Made by a program: the position numbers and the translations under genes. From NCBI GenBank assembly GCA_010405405.1, contig MU004230.1, positions 3,617,744 to 3,681,743 of the forward strand: a stretch of DNA of 64,000 bases, read 5' to 3'. The first letter of the stretch is position 1; every line of letters begins with the position of its first letter. The notes beneath the pieces are model-generated. The model worked only from the letters and a program-made list of their open reading frames with translations, did no database searches and had not been told where the DNA came from. This DNA comes from Microthyrium microscopicum. Lineage: Eukaryota; Ascomycota; Dothideomycetes; Microthyriales; Microthyriaceae. Positions 23,363-33,198 of this stretch are shown here, in pieces.

Positions 23363-24132
23363 AAGGTGCAGCTTCTTGGCAACTTTATAAATCGCCTAAT
23401 TTTATCGTTGAAAATTTGAAATTCTGTTCATTGATTACGACACTGGTCCACCTTGATCTCTCTCCGCTGCCTCGATTGCCGTTTCAGTTCGTTCTCCCGC
23501 TCTTCGGTTCTGTTCATCTCTTTGAACGCTCCCTTCGTTCCTGAAGACGGCGATGTTCTTCTTATAAAGACTCCAGATAAGTAGTCGATGCAGTCGCTGT
23601 TCCGCTGCTCATTGGAGCTTCATGCCTTATTGACGAGAACACAAGGATCGACAAACGAGATCAAGCGCACCAACCGAACTGTTTTTGCGAACCCAGACAC
23701 GACTTGGAAGCTGCAGAGACGAAGACAGGCGAAGTTAAAATTGGGAGATAGACAGATAATTGGTGCCCATCCTCACTTCAGTGTCTACTGTCACAGTTGA
23801 TGACCAAATCGCATTAGCTTACAGCTTATTCGGCTTGTACACATTCGACTGCAAACGATGTGTTTGATGATAAGACTTCGCAAATGCTGTGGATCTTAAT
23901 CATTCATTGAGGCTTCCTCTGTTCTTAGCTACCTCAAAGGATCGTCTAAACGAGTGGTGAGAAAATATCCTCGCTTTCCATGTCTATTTCTCGTGGGAAT
24001 GGTAAGGTAGTGGCAAATCTCTATAGATGTATCTGGCAATTGTGAACTTTCCTGGTCTCGCAACCATTTGGATTGGCGGTCTAATCCATCAGGCTGATGA
24101 GCCTTGTCAATATCGCAATCGTTGTCTCATCA
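23363..24132. other. Intergenic region between convergent genes
   Basis: About 770 bases. No coding signal, RNA gene or repeat that I can support. Confidence 0.45.
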
Positions 24133-25084
24133 TCATGTAGCACCCTCGTCGCCGGATACTGGTTCTGAAAGTCTTGGTCCTGATATGTTTGTATCCTCAA
24201 GTTCATATACAGGAGCCGGTGCTTGGCCAGTGGGCAACTCGGTGACAGGAGCGCTATCCAGCTCAGGCATCGCTGGAAGAGGCTTTCTCTGAGATACAGA
24301 TTGAATCCACGTTTCCGCCAATTTCTTGTCTGTACCTTCCTCCGCTTCTTCCTCTGATTTTTGCTTATGTCTTCTTCTCATTCGATACCATCTGATAAAG
24401 ATAAGAAGAAGCACCAATACCAGAATCCCGATACCAACACCGACTCCAGCTTTCTTTGCACTGGAGGAGGCAGTCTGTCCTGTATACGCATCGACGTTTG
24501 ATGAAGATGACCCTAGATTTGACGTAGCTGAGCTTGACTCTACTGTTCCTGTTGTTGCCAGGGTCGTTCCCATCATACCTGGTGTTGTCGTCGCCCCGAA
24601 ACCGTTGATTGCTACAGAGGGCAATTCTGTTGGCGCCGCTGGTGCGTCTAGGGTGAGGAAATAATTTTGTACGTCGGTAGGCAAAGAGGTAAACCATGCA
24701 GGAGCAGATGTCCCAGTGTATATTGAAGAGATCACAGCCTCTACGGAATTCGAGTTGGAAAGATCCAGGAACTTTAACGAGGCAGGTAGCGCTGCGGAGA
24801 AAGATGCTGTAGCTTGAGCACTATGAGGATTAGCCTTGGAATACAGTCATGCACTAAGCTGTTTTCCCAACCTACGGGTTTACGGTTCGCTTTTCAAGAG
24901 TGTATGCTGTAAGAAATACCGCATCTAGAGTGTTCATATCGGCGACGAATGGGTCTTCTCGTCTCGACAAGGTCAAGCTATTGTTCTGTAGGCGATAGAT
25001 TTGGCGTCCAGAACTCTTTAAGGTTCCAGATAAAAGAGGCCCTTTAGCAAAGGAGTTCGGGGGAATCGCGTTCGCCTCGCAGTT
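24133..25084 (-). CDS. Single-pass membrane protein with Ser/Thr-rich ectodomain (5' exon unresolved)
   Basis: Two well-supported exons, 25084-24876 and 24820-24133, joined by a 55-nt intron (GTAGGT...CATAG, phase 2) give about 298 residues. The order is a Cys-start segment (NCEANAIPPNSF), an ectodomain with LPASLKFLDLSNSNS and a WFTSLPTDVQNYF motif, a Ser/Thr/Ala-rich linker, one membrane segment (VGVGIGILVLVLLLIFI) and a basic, then Pro-rich cytoplasmic tail. The layout resembles wall-sensor-like fungal proteins, but I do not recognise a named family. The acceptor at 25085 requires an upstream exon with a signal peptide. A candidate is ATG at 25314 (MFLSGEALGAVGIF) joined to LLLASLGDSWQ by a GTTAGT...CTAACGCCTAG intron, but I could not connect it in frame to 25084. 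Confidence 0.65.
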
Positions 25085-26150
25085 CTACCTAAGATCTTGC
25101 GGGAATGAAGTACGGTATCATGATTTCGGGTGAATCCATGGCAACGTGCGAAGGCGCTGCCAGGAATCGCCCAGACTAGCCAGCAGCAGCTAGGCGTTAG
25201 CCAAAATAAGTCATACTCAAGCCGGAATCGTATCATTTCTAGAGATAAATGACTGAGACATATGTACTAACGAAGATCCCGACCGCGCCTAGAGCCTCGC
25301 CGCTCAAAAACATAGGATTGCGGTGAGGGTTGAGAGATTATTGGATACTTCAAATTGAAGTACCATGTACAGCTTCATTGGTCATGGAATTTTGACGTGG
25401 TGATGCAGCGTGGCAGCTATCATAGTACGGGATATCAAGCCATCTTTTGGTCTCGCCGCATTCACACACACACGGCGCTTAGCACATCTGTGACAACGAG
25501 GCTGGGTTTTCTGATCCTGTGCTTTTATACCTATCTTTGTCTTGCGTATTAAAGCTTTCTATAGTTGAATGTCAGAATTCCTGCTTTCCATCTCATCACA
25601 GCGGTGCTGTCACATCGGACCCGAGTGTTCTTGATCGTAAGCAAGTTGATTGTCGTTCTGTTCAACTCGAGCTTCAAGAATCAACGTCCAACGCACTTAG
25701 TGGGGAAAGAAGTGCTTGATATAACGCCTTTATAGAAGGTGTCCTGAACAGGGTGGGCAGTAAGCCTTGCCAACTTGCATTGAAGGACTACCAAGACGCA
25801 AACACCAACTTAGCCCGGCATTACGCTTTTAGCTGGAAATACAATGGAGCGGTTATCTCGCTCACTCGCAGTTTCCTTGCCTATTTTTCTCTGATAGCTG
25901 TAAGCCAAGGTTTCAAGTAGGACCTTGAACCTACTGAAAATATGAGGCAAACGCTGAAAGCATATTAGCGCTTACCTGAATATCTATCGTCCCTTTCTTA
26001 TATTGTTATCGCTTGACTAGATAGGCCATTTGACCCTCTAGATCAAGGAGGAAAGAGGGAGGCATATTTGATATAGGCAAGCACGTTAGGAGTGAAGTTG
26101 AGCGCAAGTGCCAGTTGCCAATTTCTATGCAACACCTGCCTCTTCTGGAC
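25085..26150. other. Upstream and intergenic region
   Basis: Holds the unresolved 5' exon(s) and promoter of the membrane protein (to about 25330), then about 800 bases without any coding signal. Confidence 0.4.
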
Positions 26151-26186
26151 ATGCTGCCTCAGTGCCTCTCTATATCCTCCAGCCAC

Positions 26187-26200
26187 CTTCCTTTTCCTCT

Positions 26201-26238
<38 letters not shown>

Positions 26239-26270
26239 CTCTTCGTTCTTCATCATCTCTCTCTCATCTT
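26187..26270 (+). repeat. Pyrimidine-rich TCC/TCT microsatellite
   Basis: A run of TCC and TCT triplets on the plus strand. Open frames through it (poly-Ser, poly-Leu/Phe) are a by-product of the repeat. Confidence 0.8.
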
Positions 26271-26325
26271 CTTCCCTTTCTGTTCATGCTCAATTCCACT
26301 GAACTTCGTACCGAGCCCTTCCTTT

Positions 26326-26385
26326 ATCATCTCAGCCTTGTCGACGTCGCCTCGCGCAAGGCGACGTTGATAAGGCTGAAATGAT
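26326..26385. repeat. Imperfect inverted repeat at the start of the exon-fragment array
   Basis: Arms 26326-26352 and 26359-26385 are complementary with a few mismatches around a 6-base loop (CGCGCA). The right arm is the sequence that precedes the repeated exon in the parent gene (coding AQGDVDKAEM at 33 kb), so the left arm is a head-to-head copy of it. Confidence 0.75.
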
Positions 26386-27480
26386 TATCAACGAACAAGA
26401 GATCTCCATGACTACCCCCACCAGCTTCCAACTCCATGTTCTATCGACTGTCAAGTCCAAGAGTTTGTTCACACCGCAATTAGATGGATTCGAAGCTTCA
26501 TCAACGAACAAGAGATCTCCATGACCACCCCCACCAGCTTCCAACTCTGTGTTCTATCGACTGTCAAGTCCAAGAGTTTGTTCACACCGCAATTAGATGG
26601 ATTCGAGGCTTCATCATCGAACAAGAGATCTCCATGACCACCCCCACCAGCTTCCAACTCCGTGTTCTCTCGACTGTCAAGTCTAAGAGCCTGTTTACGC
26701 CCGCAATCAGAANNNNNNNNNNCGAACAAGAGATCTCCATGACCACCCCCACCAGCTTCCAACTCCGTGTTCTCTCGACTGTCAAGTCTAAGAGCCTGTT
26801 TACGCCCGCAATCAGAAGAGCCTGTTCCACGCCGCAATTGAATGGATTCGATGATCATCACCAAACAAGAGATCTCCATGACCACCCCTACCAGCTTCCA
26901 ACTCCGTGTTCTCTCGACTGTCAAGTCTAAGAGCCTGTTTACGCCCGCAATTAGAAGAGCCTGTTCCACGCCGCAATTGAATGGATTCGATGATCATCAC
27001 CGAACAAGAGATCTCCATGACCACCCCCACCAGCTTCCAACTCCGTGTTCTCTCGACTGTCAAGTCTAAGAGCCTGTTCACGCCCGCAATTAGAAGAGCC
27101 TGTTCGCGCCGCAATTAGGTGGATTCGAGACTTCTTCGTTCTTGGTACGTTACTCTCTCTAGTAACAGGCCGTAATCTGATGCTAACGATAGTTAGGAAG
27201 CCAAACCAAAAAGCCAGCCTCTCATCCAAATCGACATCCCGCCTGTACGTTCTCTTAGTAAGTCTTTTCTCCACGCCAAAACACTATGTTATTGTTCTTC
27301 CGCTGACGAAGTTCAGGAGAATACTGAGCCAAATATCAAGCCTTCTGCCAAAATCAACATCCCACCTGTTCATGCGACCAAAGTTTCTACCACAATTGTC
27401 AACCAACCTGTTAAAATACTGGATCAGGATTGGACCTTTTTGCCAAATCAGCATCCCGCTTCTTTATACCACTTACATTC
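26359..27480 (+). pseudogene. Pseudogene array of tandem exon-2 and exon-3 fragments of a DUF3712-like gene
   Basis: Six visible copies of an exon-2 fragment (coding EQEISMTTPTSFQLRVL, then STVKSKSLFTP) start at about 26393, 26506, 26619, 26724, 26863 and 27002. The spacing is 113 bp at first and 139 bp later. Neither is a multiple of three, so no single protein can run through them. After the last copy comes a normal-looking 50-nt intron (about 27145-27194, GTACGT...GCTAAC...TTAG). Then follow two or three fragments of exon 3: KSQPLIQIDIPPV-like, TEPNIKPSAKINIPPVHA at about 27317, and a weaker third at about 27450. The parent copy is the intact gene at 30631-33198 on the other strand, where the same words occur once. 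The copy lacks the membrane anchor and everything after exon 3. It holds an assembly gap. Confidence 0.8.
26713..26722. other. Assembly gap (10 N)
   Basis: Ten N inside the tandem exon-fragment array. The true copy number here is unknown. Confidence 0.99.
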
Positions 27481-28107
27481 TAATTTTAAGCCAATACAAG
27501 TACATGTTTAATGCTTCCTAGTCTCATGTAGTCATTGAGTAATTTATCTCCAACGACGAAGTAAAAAACTTGCGGAAGATGCCCGCTATGATGCGGAACT
27601 GTACCGCATTGCACCTCCCACACGCATTCCCCTCGCCTGACATTTCCAGAACAACTTTTGCTTTTAGAGAAGAGAATTGATTCGTAACTGCATCAGTCGA
27701 TGGATTAACTTGGAGCTCTGTAGATTACTATTTTTGCTAACAAATAGTTCGGTTGCGCAGGAGGTAAAATACCCTTTAAAGTAAAAAGAGAACCTCTTTG
27801 AGTTGTGGTAACGATACACAAAGGGGGACTTCGTTCCGCGCAGCTTACACATCACTGCTCAGCACGCCGTTCTGTTCAGCGATGCAACTCATCAAGACCC
27901 TGTGGTGACAAATTTCAGCTCCACTTTGTAATTCTGTCATGTGGAGTAAGGAGGCACCGTACTTGGCAGGCAGGTGTTACCTACATCTATAAAGGCTAGG
28001 ACCGTTGCTACTTCTTCAAGATACTCACAACTTCACCTCTCTAGCTTGAACATTATACACTCACTACCTCATTCAATTTCCACAAGAAAACACAAAATCT
28101 GCTCATC
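27481..28107. promoter_or_regulatory. Upstream region of the quinone reductase
   Basis: No gene seen. CTATAAAGG at about 27987-27995, roughly 115 bases before the ATG at 28108, is a good TATA candidate for the downstream gene. Confidence 0.45.
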
Positions 28108-28880
28108 ATGGCTCCTAAAATTGCCATTGTCTACGTAGGGATCTCCTCGAACTAAGAATCCCAACAACTCTATCGCTAACAACAGCTCTAGTACTCGATG
28201 TATGGCCACATCAAGCAAATGGCCGAAGCAGAGAAGAAAGGTATCGAGAAAGCTGGAGGAACAGTAACTCTATACCAGTACGCTCGACATATCCGCTTCG
28301 TGCTGAGCTGAATGATTGACGGTGTCTTAGAGTCGAAGAGACGCTTCCCCAAGAAGTATTGACAAAGATGCACGCCCCTGCACAAGACAGCTCAATCAAA
28401 ATTCTAAGCGACCCCAATGAGCTCCTCCAGTATGATGCATTTCTTCTCGGAATCCCAACTCGCTACGGCAACATGCCAGCACAGTGGAAGACCTTCTGGG
28501 ACAAAACAGGAGGCATCTGGGGAAGCGGAGGCTACTGGGGCAAACATGCCGGCCTCTTCATCAGCACTGGATCTCCGGGTGGTGGACAGGAGAGCACTGC
28601 TCTCGCCATGATGAGCACCCTTACTCATCACGGAATCATTTACGTTCCGCTCGGATACGCAAAGACATTTGCGCAGGTCACCAACTTGTCCGAGGTTCAT
28701 GGTGGATCACCTTGGGGAGCTGGAACCTTTGCTGTAAGTGCATGAACTCCGCTATGTGTATCCTAGCTAATGAATGAATAGGGTGGGGATGGATCTAGAC
28801 AGCCAACTCCTTTGGAGCTTGAGATTGCGGAGCTCCAGGGCGAGGCATTCTACAACACTGTTGCTAAGGCTCACCCATGA
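28108..28880 (+). CDS. WrbA-type NAD(P)H:quinone oxidoreductase (flavodoxin-like)
   Basis: Exons 28108-28134, 28192-28277, 28331-28733 and 28782-28880 (204 aa), with introns of 57, 53 and 48 nt. It binds FMN and makes two-electron reductions of quinones, which avoids semiquinone radicals; yeast relatives are Pst2, Rfs1 and Ycp4. Landmarks: the FMN phosphate loop [15 protein letters not shown] (completed by intron 1), [18 protein letters not shown] at about 75-95, [31 protein letters not shown] and the C-terminal [16 protein letters not shown]. Length equals that of family members. The spliced Tyr-Tyr at intron 1 and the CA|A Gln at intron 2 are needed to keep the family frame. Cytoplasmic or membrane-associated. 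Confidence 0.94.
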
Positions 28881-28962
28881 CTAGATGACAAGAAAGTAGA
28901 ACCCAACTCGAGCTCGAATGGACAGCAAGATCAAAAAGTTACAAGAGTTATGGAACCGAAAG

Positions 28963-29520
28963 ATGAAGAAACGACAAAAAAAGAAAAGGGGTTGTGTGGC
29001 CTGCCGATAAAGTGCTCGATCATGTGAACACAATCGTTTAGCATGCAAGAAAATGAATAGGCCTTACTGAGATCTAAGCCGTGTGTTATATACTGATACC
29101 GAAGTCTGAATCTATAATTGCCAAACGTGCAAGTGCCCGGACCTGCTGGGAAAACATGAACTACAATCGCATCAACAGACGAGAGACTTGCTAGATTTCG
29201 ACCAGTCCTTTGAGATTAGAAATTCCGAACTGCTCGTCATTGGCTGTCAGATCATGCAATTGATACCCAGGGCTCCTTCGGAAAACCTGGAATGAAGCTT
29301 TAATGATCCAACGTTGATCGCTCATTCTCAATTAGACTCGGAAGATGATTCTGAATCCATTCGCTGGGTGAGGAACGGGCGGACGGTTAGCTTCAAAGTG
29401 TTTTCTAGACGGTACGGGAGATGATGACGAACCAATGGCCAAATACCGTCAATTCGCCAGTCTAAGGAGGTATTCCATTACTCGTTCTATCTGAATGGTC
29501 CTTTTATTGGAGCTTTTCCC
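28963..29520 (+). pseudogene. Relic of a Zn(II)2Cys6 transcription factor
   Basis: From an ATG at 28963 a Lys/Arg-rich start leads into KKRGCVACR, a stop, then SARSCEHNRLACKKMNRPY and another stop. The spacing C-x2-C-x6-C-x6-C matches a fungal binuclear zinc cluster. The fifth cysteine position reads Met, and the sixth is lost behind a stop. The region to about 29290 stays mostly open (LLDFDQSFEIRNSELL) but is interrupted again. No intact version of the gene can be read. Weak coding-like frames continue to about 29917. It lies just downstream of the quinone reductase. Confidence 0.6.
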
Positions 29521-30630
29521 ATAACCGGTCAATCTTGAAGGTCAAAAATACGTGGGACACGTGCAAACTTGAAACGGACTGCTCAGGCTGTGAACAGAAG
29601 CTTTTTTGTAGCCATCAAGAGCTTAAGCTATTTGTTTATTGCTTACAGCAAATGTGGATCATGAGACGGAACACGGCCAAGAGATGGCTACCAAAATCAA
29701 GATGTTATCGGTTATGGTCGGGGAGTACTGGCGCTGGGTTTGCGCAATATTTCACAACAAAGAGCAGAATCACGTTTGGTTAGGCGAGCAGATAGGAAAG
29801 AAGCGAGATAGAAGATGGACGATGAATTTGGCAAGGACTGTTCTCGATTTCCCTGTTCACATTTCCGATTTCAAGGTCTTTTCGTCCCAAATTAAACCAG
29901 CTGGTTCTTCACCATGACGCCAAATCGACTGACGTAAATATCTTGATGGCATGCGCCAGGGCGATAATGATATTTTGCAAATCGTGTGTTAATGACGCAA
30001 GAATCTGACCTAATGGTTGTCAATGGCTGTAGGCCTGGTCTGCATGTTCAGTGTGTGTTCACTGTTGACCTAGAAGTGAGTGTATGAGACCCAATTTTAC
30101 AGCTTTTATACGATTTGATTTTGCATTATTCAACCCTGCCCGGTTTCTACTTTCTAGAGATCCATTAAGATATGAACCCGTGGACGATAGACGATAATGA
30201 AACGTCAAGTGTAAAATTCCAGGTGTCTCACAACTACACCATTAATAACCAATAGGTGCCATAAAAATAGTAGGCAGTAAAGAGGATGAAAGACAAGAAA
30301 CAGATATCATAATCCCCAAGGCAACCCCAACTCCCTCGAGACCCATCTACCTGAAAATCTGTTAGTATAAGATTACATTATCGCGGCTGCTCTGACAAAA
30401 CCATGTGATCTTCGGGGTAAGATCACTTGGCGTGCTTTGGAAATCATCTAATGCTTTGCGAACCACCACATACCATCGCACTACCTTTGGTAATCATAAT
30501 ACTCAGGAGATTCTGAGGTCTCTTGTTGAATCTGATCAACTACGATGGTAGCCATGGAATGCGATGGGAACCAGCAGATGTGATGGCAATTTCCACCGAA
30601 AGGGGTGAAGGTCCTGTGTGAGGGATTATC
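29521..30630. other. Intergenic region
   Basis: About 1.1 kb. 29535-29917 has two open but unrecognised frames that may be leftover of the Zn2Cys6 relic. At about 30551-30572 a GCCATGGAATGCGATGGGAA stretch resembles the repeat core found in the introns of the next gene. Nothing else seen. Confidence 0.4.
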
Positions 30631-33198
30631 TTACCGGCTTCGTCGCATATTCATGCCGGCCATGTCTCCGGCTGCGGACGAGGAGGGTTTGGCTGCAGCT
30701 GCGGAAGAGGCCTCAGGAGCGGCAGTTGCAGATGAAGATGCGCTTGATGAGGAAGAGCTGCTGGAGCCAGAATCGACACCACCGCCGGTGCCGCTTCCAG
30801 AATCACCAAACAGAGAGCTGAGCCCTATCGCGGTCAACGGGGCCTTGAGATCGAGGTTGAGATTGACTGGGGCAGCAGCCTGAAATATGTTAATATAAGT
30901 TCTCAAAGAGTGTCATTGCATAACATGATGGAGGAGGCTAAATCATGTTCTTGCAAGAAATGTATAGAGCACTCTAATAGCCATCGAACGCGAAAAAAGC
31001 CATCGAGTGCGAAAAAGGCCATCGAGTGCGAAAAAAGCCATCGAGTGCGAAAAGAGCCATCGAGTGCTTTGGGGATTACAAGATGTCGCCAAGCATTATG
31101 ATATAGTGCAGGAAATTCTTACCATCGCAGCCTCGAAGTACGGCAGATGTTGACCGGCCTTGTTCGTCACGGAAATCGTTTTGGCTGTGATTGGGAGAAT
31201 GCCGCTCTTGGTCTTGTCGGCAGAAAGGATAGTGATAACAGCGGCTTGGTCGGAGCTGGACGCCATTTCGAAGTAGTTCTTGCCTAAACATTGTCAGTAT
31301 GAAATCGCGATTTTCAAATCAATATCGATCGAAATTCATTCATCTGTTTGTGGCAAAACCCCATGACACTTTATGGCTCCCATCGCACGCGATGGGAGCC
31401 ATTGAGTGCTGCAGAGAAATTTCGCCAAACCAGGCCAGTTGGACTTTTTGAAGAAATGAACGAATCCATGGAGACCGTCACATCAAATGAGGGCCCCAGT
31501 ATGCGATCAGCAATGTAGTAGTTGGCTGCCATCCAATGGGATGTCCGCCACCAGATATCGTGGTCGGTATCAGATGCGATGGAAAAATTGGGGGTTGGCA
31601 TAGGAGCATCTTACCTGGCCTGAGAACGACATTGTTGATAGTAGTGTTGCCGATAGGGGTGCCGTTGGAAGAAATATCTTGAACAAGGTCGCCAATTTCA
31701 AGGGTCATCACGCTAGGATTGGGGATCATGATCCTGCCTTGCATGTTGCTGCCGTCGGGGAACTTTGTGAGGGAAACGTTGATATTGGAAACCTCGATTC
31801 CAGAAAGTTTGTTCAGACCATCCAACTCAGGAGCCTTGTTGAAGTCGACGGTTGTAACTGGCAAAGCACCTAAAATTGGTCAGAATCAGATTACAATCAG
31901 AGCTGACACGCCTGAAACGACCAAATGGTCTCTTTGTGGTGAAATCGTGAAGCTGCCATCGCATTCGGTGGGAGCCACAGCATTCGGTGGGAGCCACAGC
32001 GCTCGATCGGAATTTATTTGCATGGGAAAATCTTACCTAGGTGCAACTTTGTTCTTCCTCGAAGTCCCATACGGAAGTGCTTGGCAGTAGCCACCAGGAT
32101 ATTGTATCTCTTGAATTGTTCCTGGTCAAGGATTTCAACATGTTGATTAACAATTGTGGTAGATACTTTGGTCGCATGAACAGGCGGGATATTGATTTTG
32201 GCGAAGGGCTTGATGTTAGGCTCAGTGTCTTCCTGAAAGCTGTTAGTGTACTATTTTTGAAAACTTATTGGATGATAGCCATCGAATGCCATGGCAGTCA
32301 TCGAATGCCATGACAGCCATCAAATGCCATAACAGCCATCGAATGCCATAACACCCATCGAATGCCATAACACCCATCGAATGCCATAACACCCATCGAA
32401 TGCCATAACACCCATCGAATGCCATAACACCCATCGAATGCCATAACACCCATCGAATGCCATAACACCCATCGAATGCCATAACACCCATCGAATGCCA
32501 TAACACCCATCGAATGTCATGACAGCCATCGGATGCCACGACAATCACCCCGTGTCGTTGGAGGCAGTTGAAGGCATAGACTTGACGATTGGGGGTCTTA
32601 CCAGGAACAGTGAAGCCTCGAACCCATCTAATTGCGGCGTGAATAGACTCTTTGACTTGACTGTGGAAAGGACTCGAAGTTGGAAGCTAGTAGGGGTGGT
32701 CATGGAGACCTCTTGCTCGTTTATGATCATTTCAGCCTTGTCGACATCGCCTTGGGCGATTCTTGGTAGGCCAACGTAGGTTCTAATATCTGGTCAACCA
32801 TAATTCTCGTTTCTCCGCTCTTAGCATTCGCAATACATGTGATTTCAGAAACACAGGATTTTGCTAGAGCTCACCGTTTAATCAGAGCCGCACCAGACAC
32901 CATGTAGACACTGTGGGGACTGCAACTCTCGGTCAAACACCATCCCGGGTTGTACTCTCACCGTGTCCTGGAATCGAGAACTTTCGGACGAGTAAAATAT
33001 AAAAACTTACAAGAGTAATGAGAGTAGCAGAGTGCCGATGACGAAGTTGAGTAGGTGTGCCCACCAATACTTCCTAAAGTGCTGTTTGAATTTGCTCTGT
33101 TGTGGGACCGCCCTGGTTTGAGTGTTGGCGGTGTTGTCATTATATTCGACGGTTTGTGGTTTATACCCTTTGTTATCATTGTAGCCTGGTTCTGCCAT
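30631..33198 (-). CDS. Membrane-anchored DUF3712-like protein with repeat-inflated introns
   Basis: Exons 33198-33011, 32782-32602, 32232-32037, 31869-31615, 31283-31123 and 30879-30631 (409 aa). A short basic cytoplasmic N-terminus precedes one membrane segment at about residues 50-68 (LLNFVIGTLLLSLLLTYVGL). A long extracytoplasmic part follows, with KINIPPVHATKVST, then SNINVSLTKFP, then IPNPSVMTLEIGDLV, then NGTPIGNTTINNVVLRPG. This is the beta-rich pattern of fungal DUF3712 proteins, related to LEA-2 folds and of unknown function. The last exon codes a Ser/Ala-rich tail ending MNMRRSR. All splice junctions keep frame. Introns are 228, 369, 167, 331 and 243 nt, far longer than elsewhere in the window; introns 2-5 carry 19-bp-type repeats. 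A broken, amplified paralogue lies at 26.4-27.5 kb. Confidence 0.85.
30981..31070 (+). repeat. 19-bp tandem repeat in intron 5
   Basis: Units start at 30981, 31000, 31019, 31038 and 31057, exactly 19 bp apart: CCATCGAGTGCGAAAAAAG with small changes. The 11-base core CCATCGARTGC is shared with intron 2; the other eight bases differ. Confidence 0.95.
31373..31402. repeat. Perfect 14-bp palindrome in intron 4
   Basis: ATGGCTCCCATCGC and its exact complement, separated by two bases. Each arm resembles the repeat core of the neighbouring introns (CCATCG...), placed here head to head. Confidence 0.92.
31961..32010 (+). repeat. 19-bp tandem repeat in intron 3
   Basis: GCATTCGGTGGGAGCCACA twice (31961, 31980) and a degenerate third at 31999. 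The core is the CCATCGAATGC core in opposite orientation with one change. Confidence 0.88.
32279..32545 (+). repeat. 19-bp minisatellite, about 14 units, in intron 2
   Basis: Consensus CATCGAATGCCATAACACC, period 19 from 32280. Units 1-3 and the last two are diverged; the middle ones are identical. All three minus-strand frames stay open through it, which gives false repeat proteins. Confidence 0.97.

Noticed and set aside
26469-27114. Several overlapping repeat proteins in the exon array on both strands
   Set aside because: Unit lengths of 113 and 139 bp shift frame at each copy; the frames are by-products of the tandem repeat.
32279-32545. CRISPR-like regular array
   Set aside because: Units are directly abutting without unique spacers, in an intron of a eukaryotic gene. 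It is a minisatellite.
32243-32548. Long minus-strand frames with repeated MAFDGCYGIRW-type peptides
   Set aside because: They are the three frames of the 19-bp intronic minisatellite; the period is not a multiple of three and the unit has no stops. They lie inside an intron of a well-supported gene.
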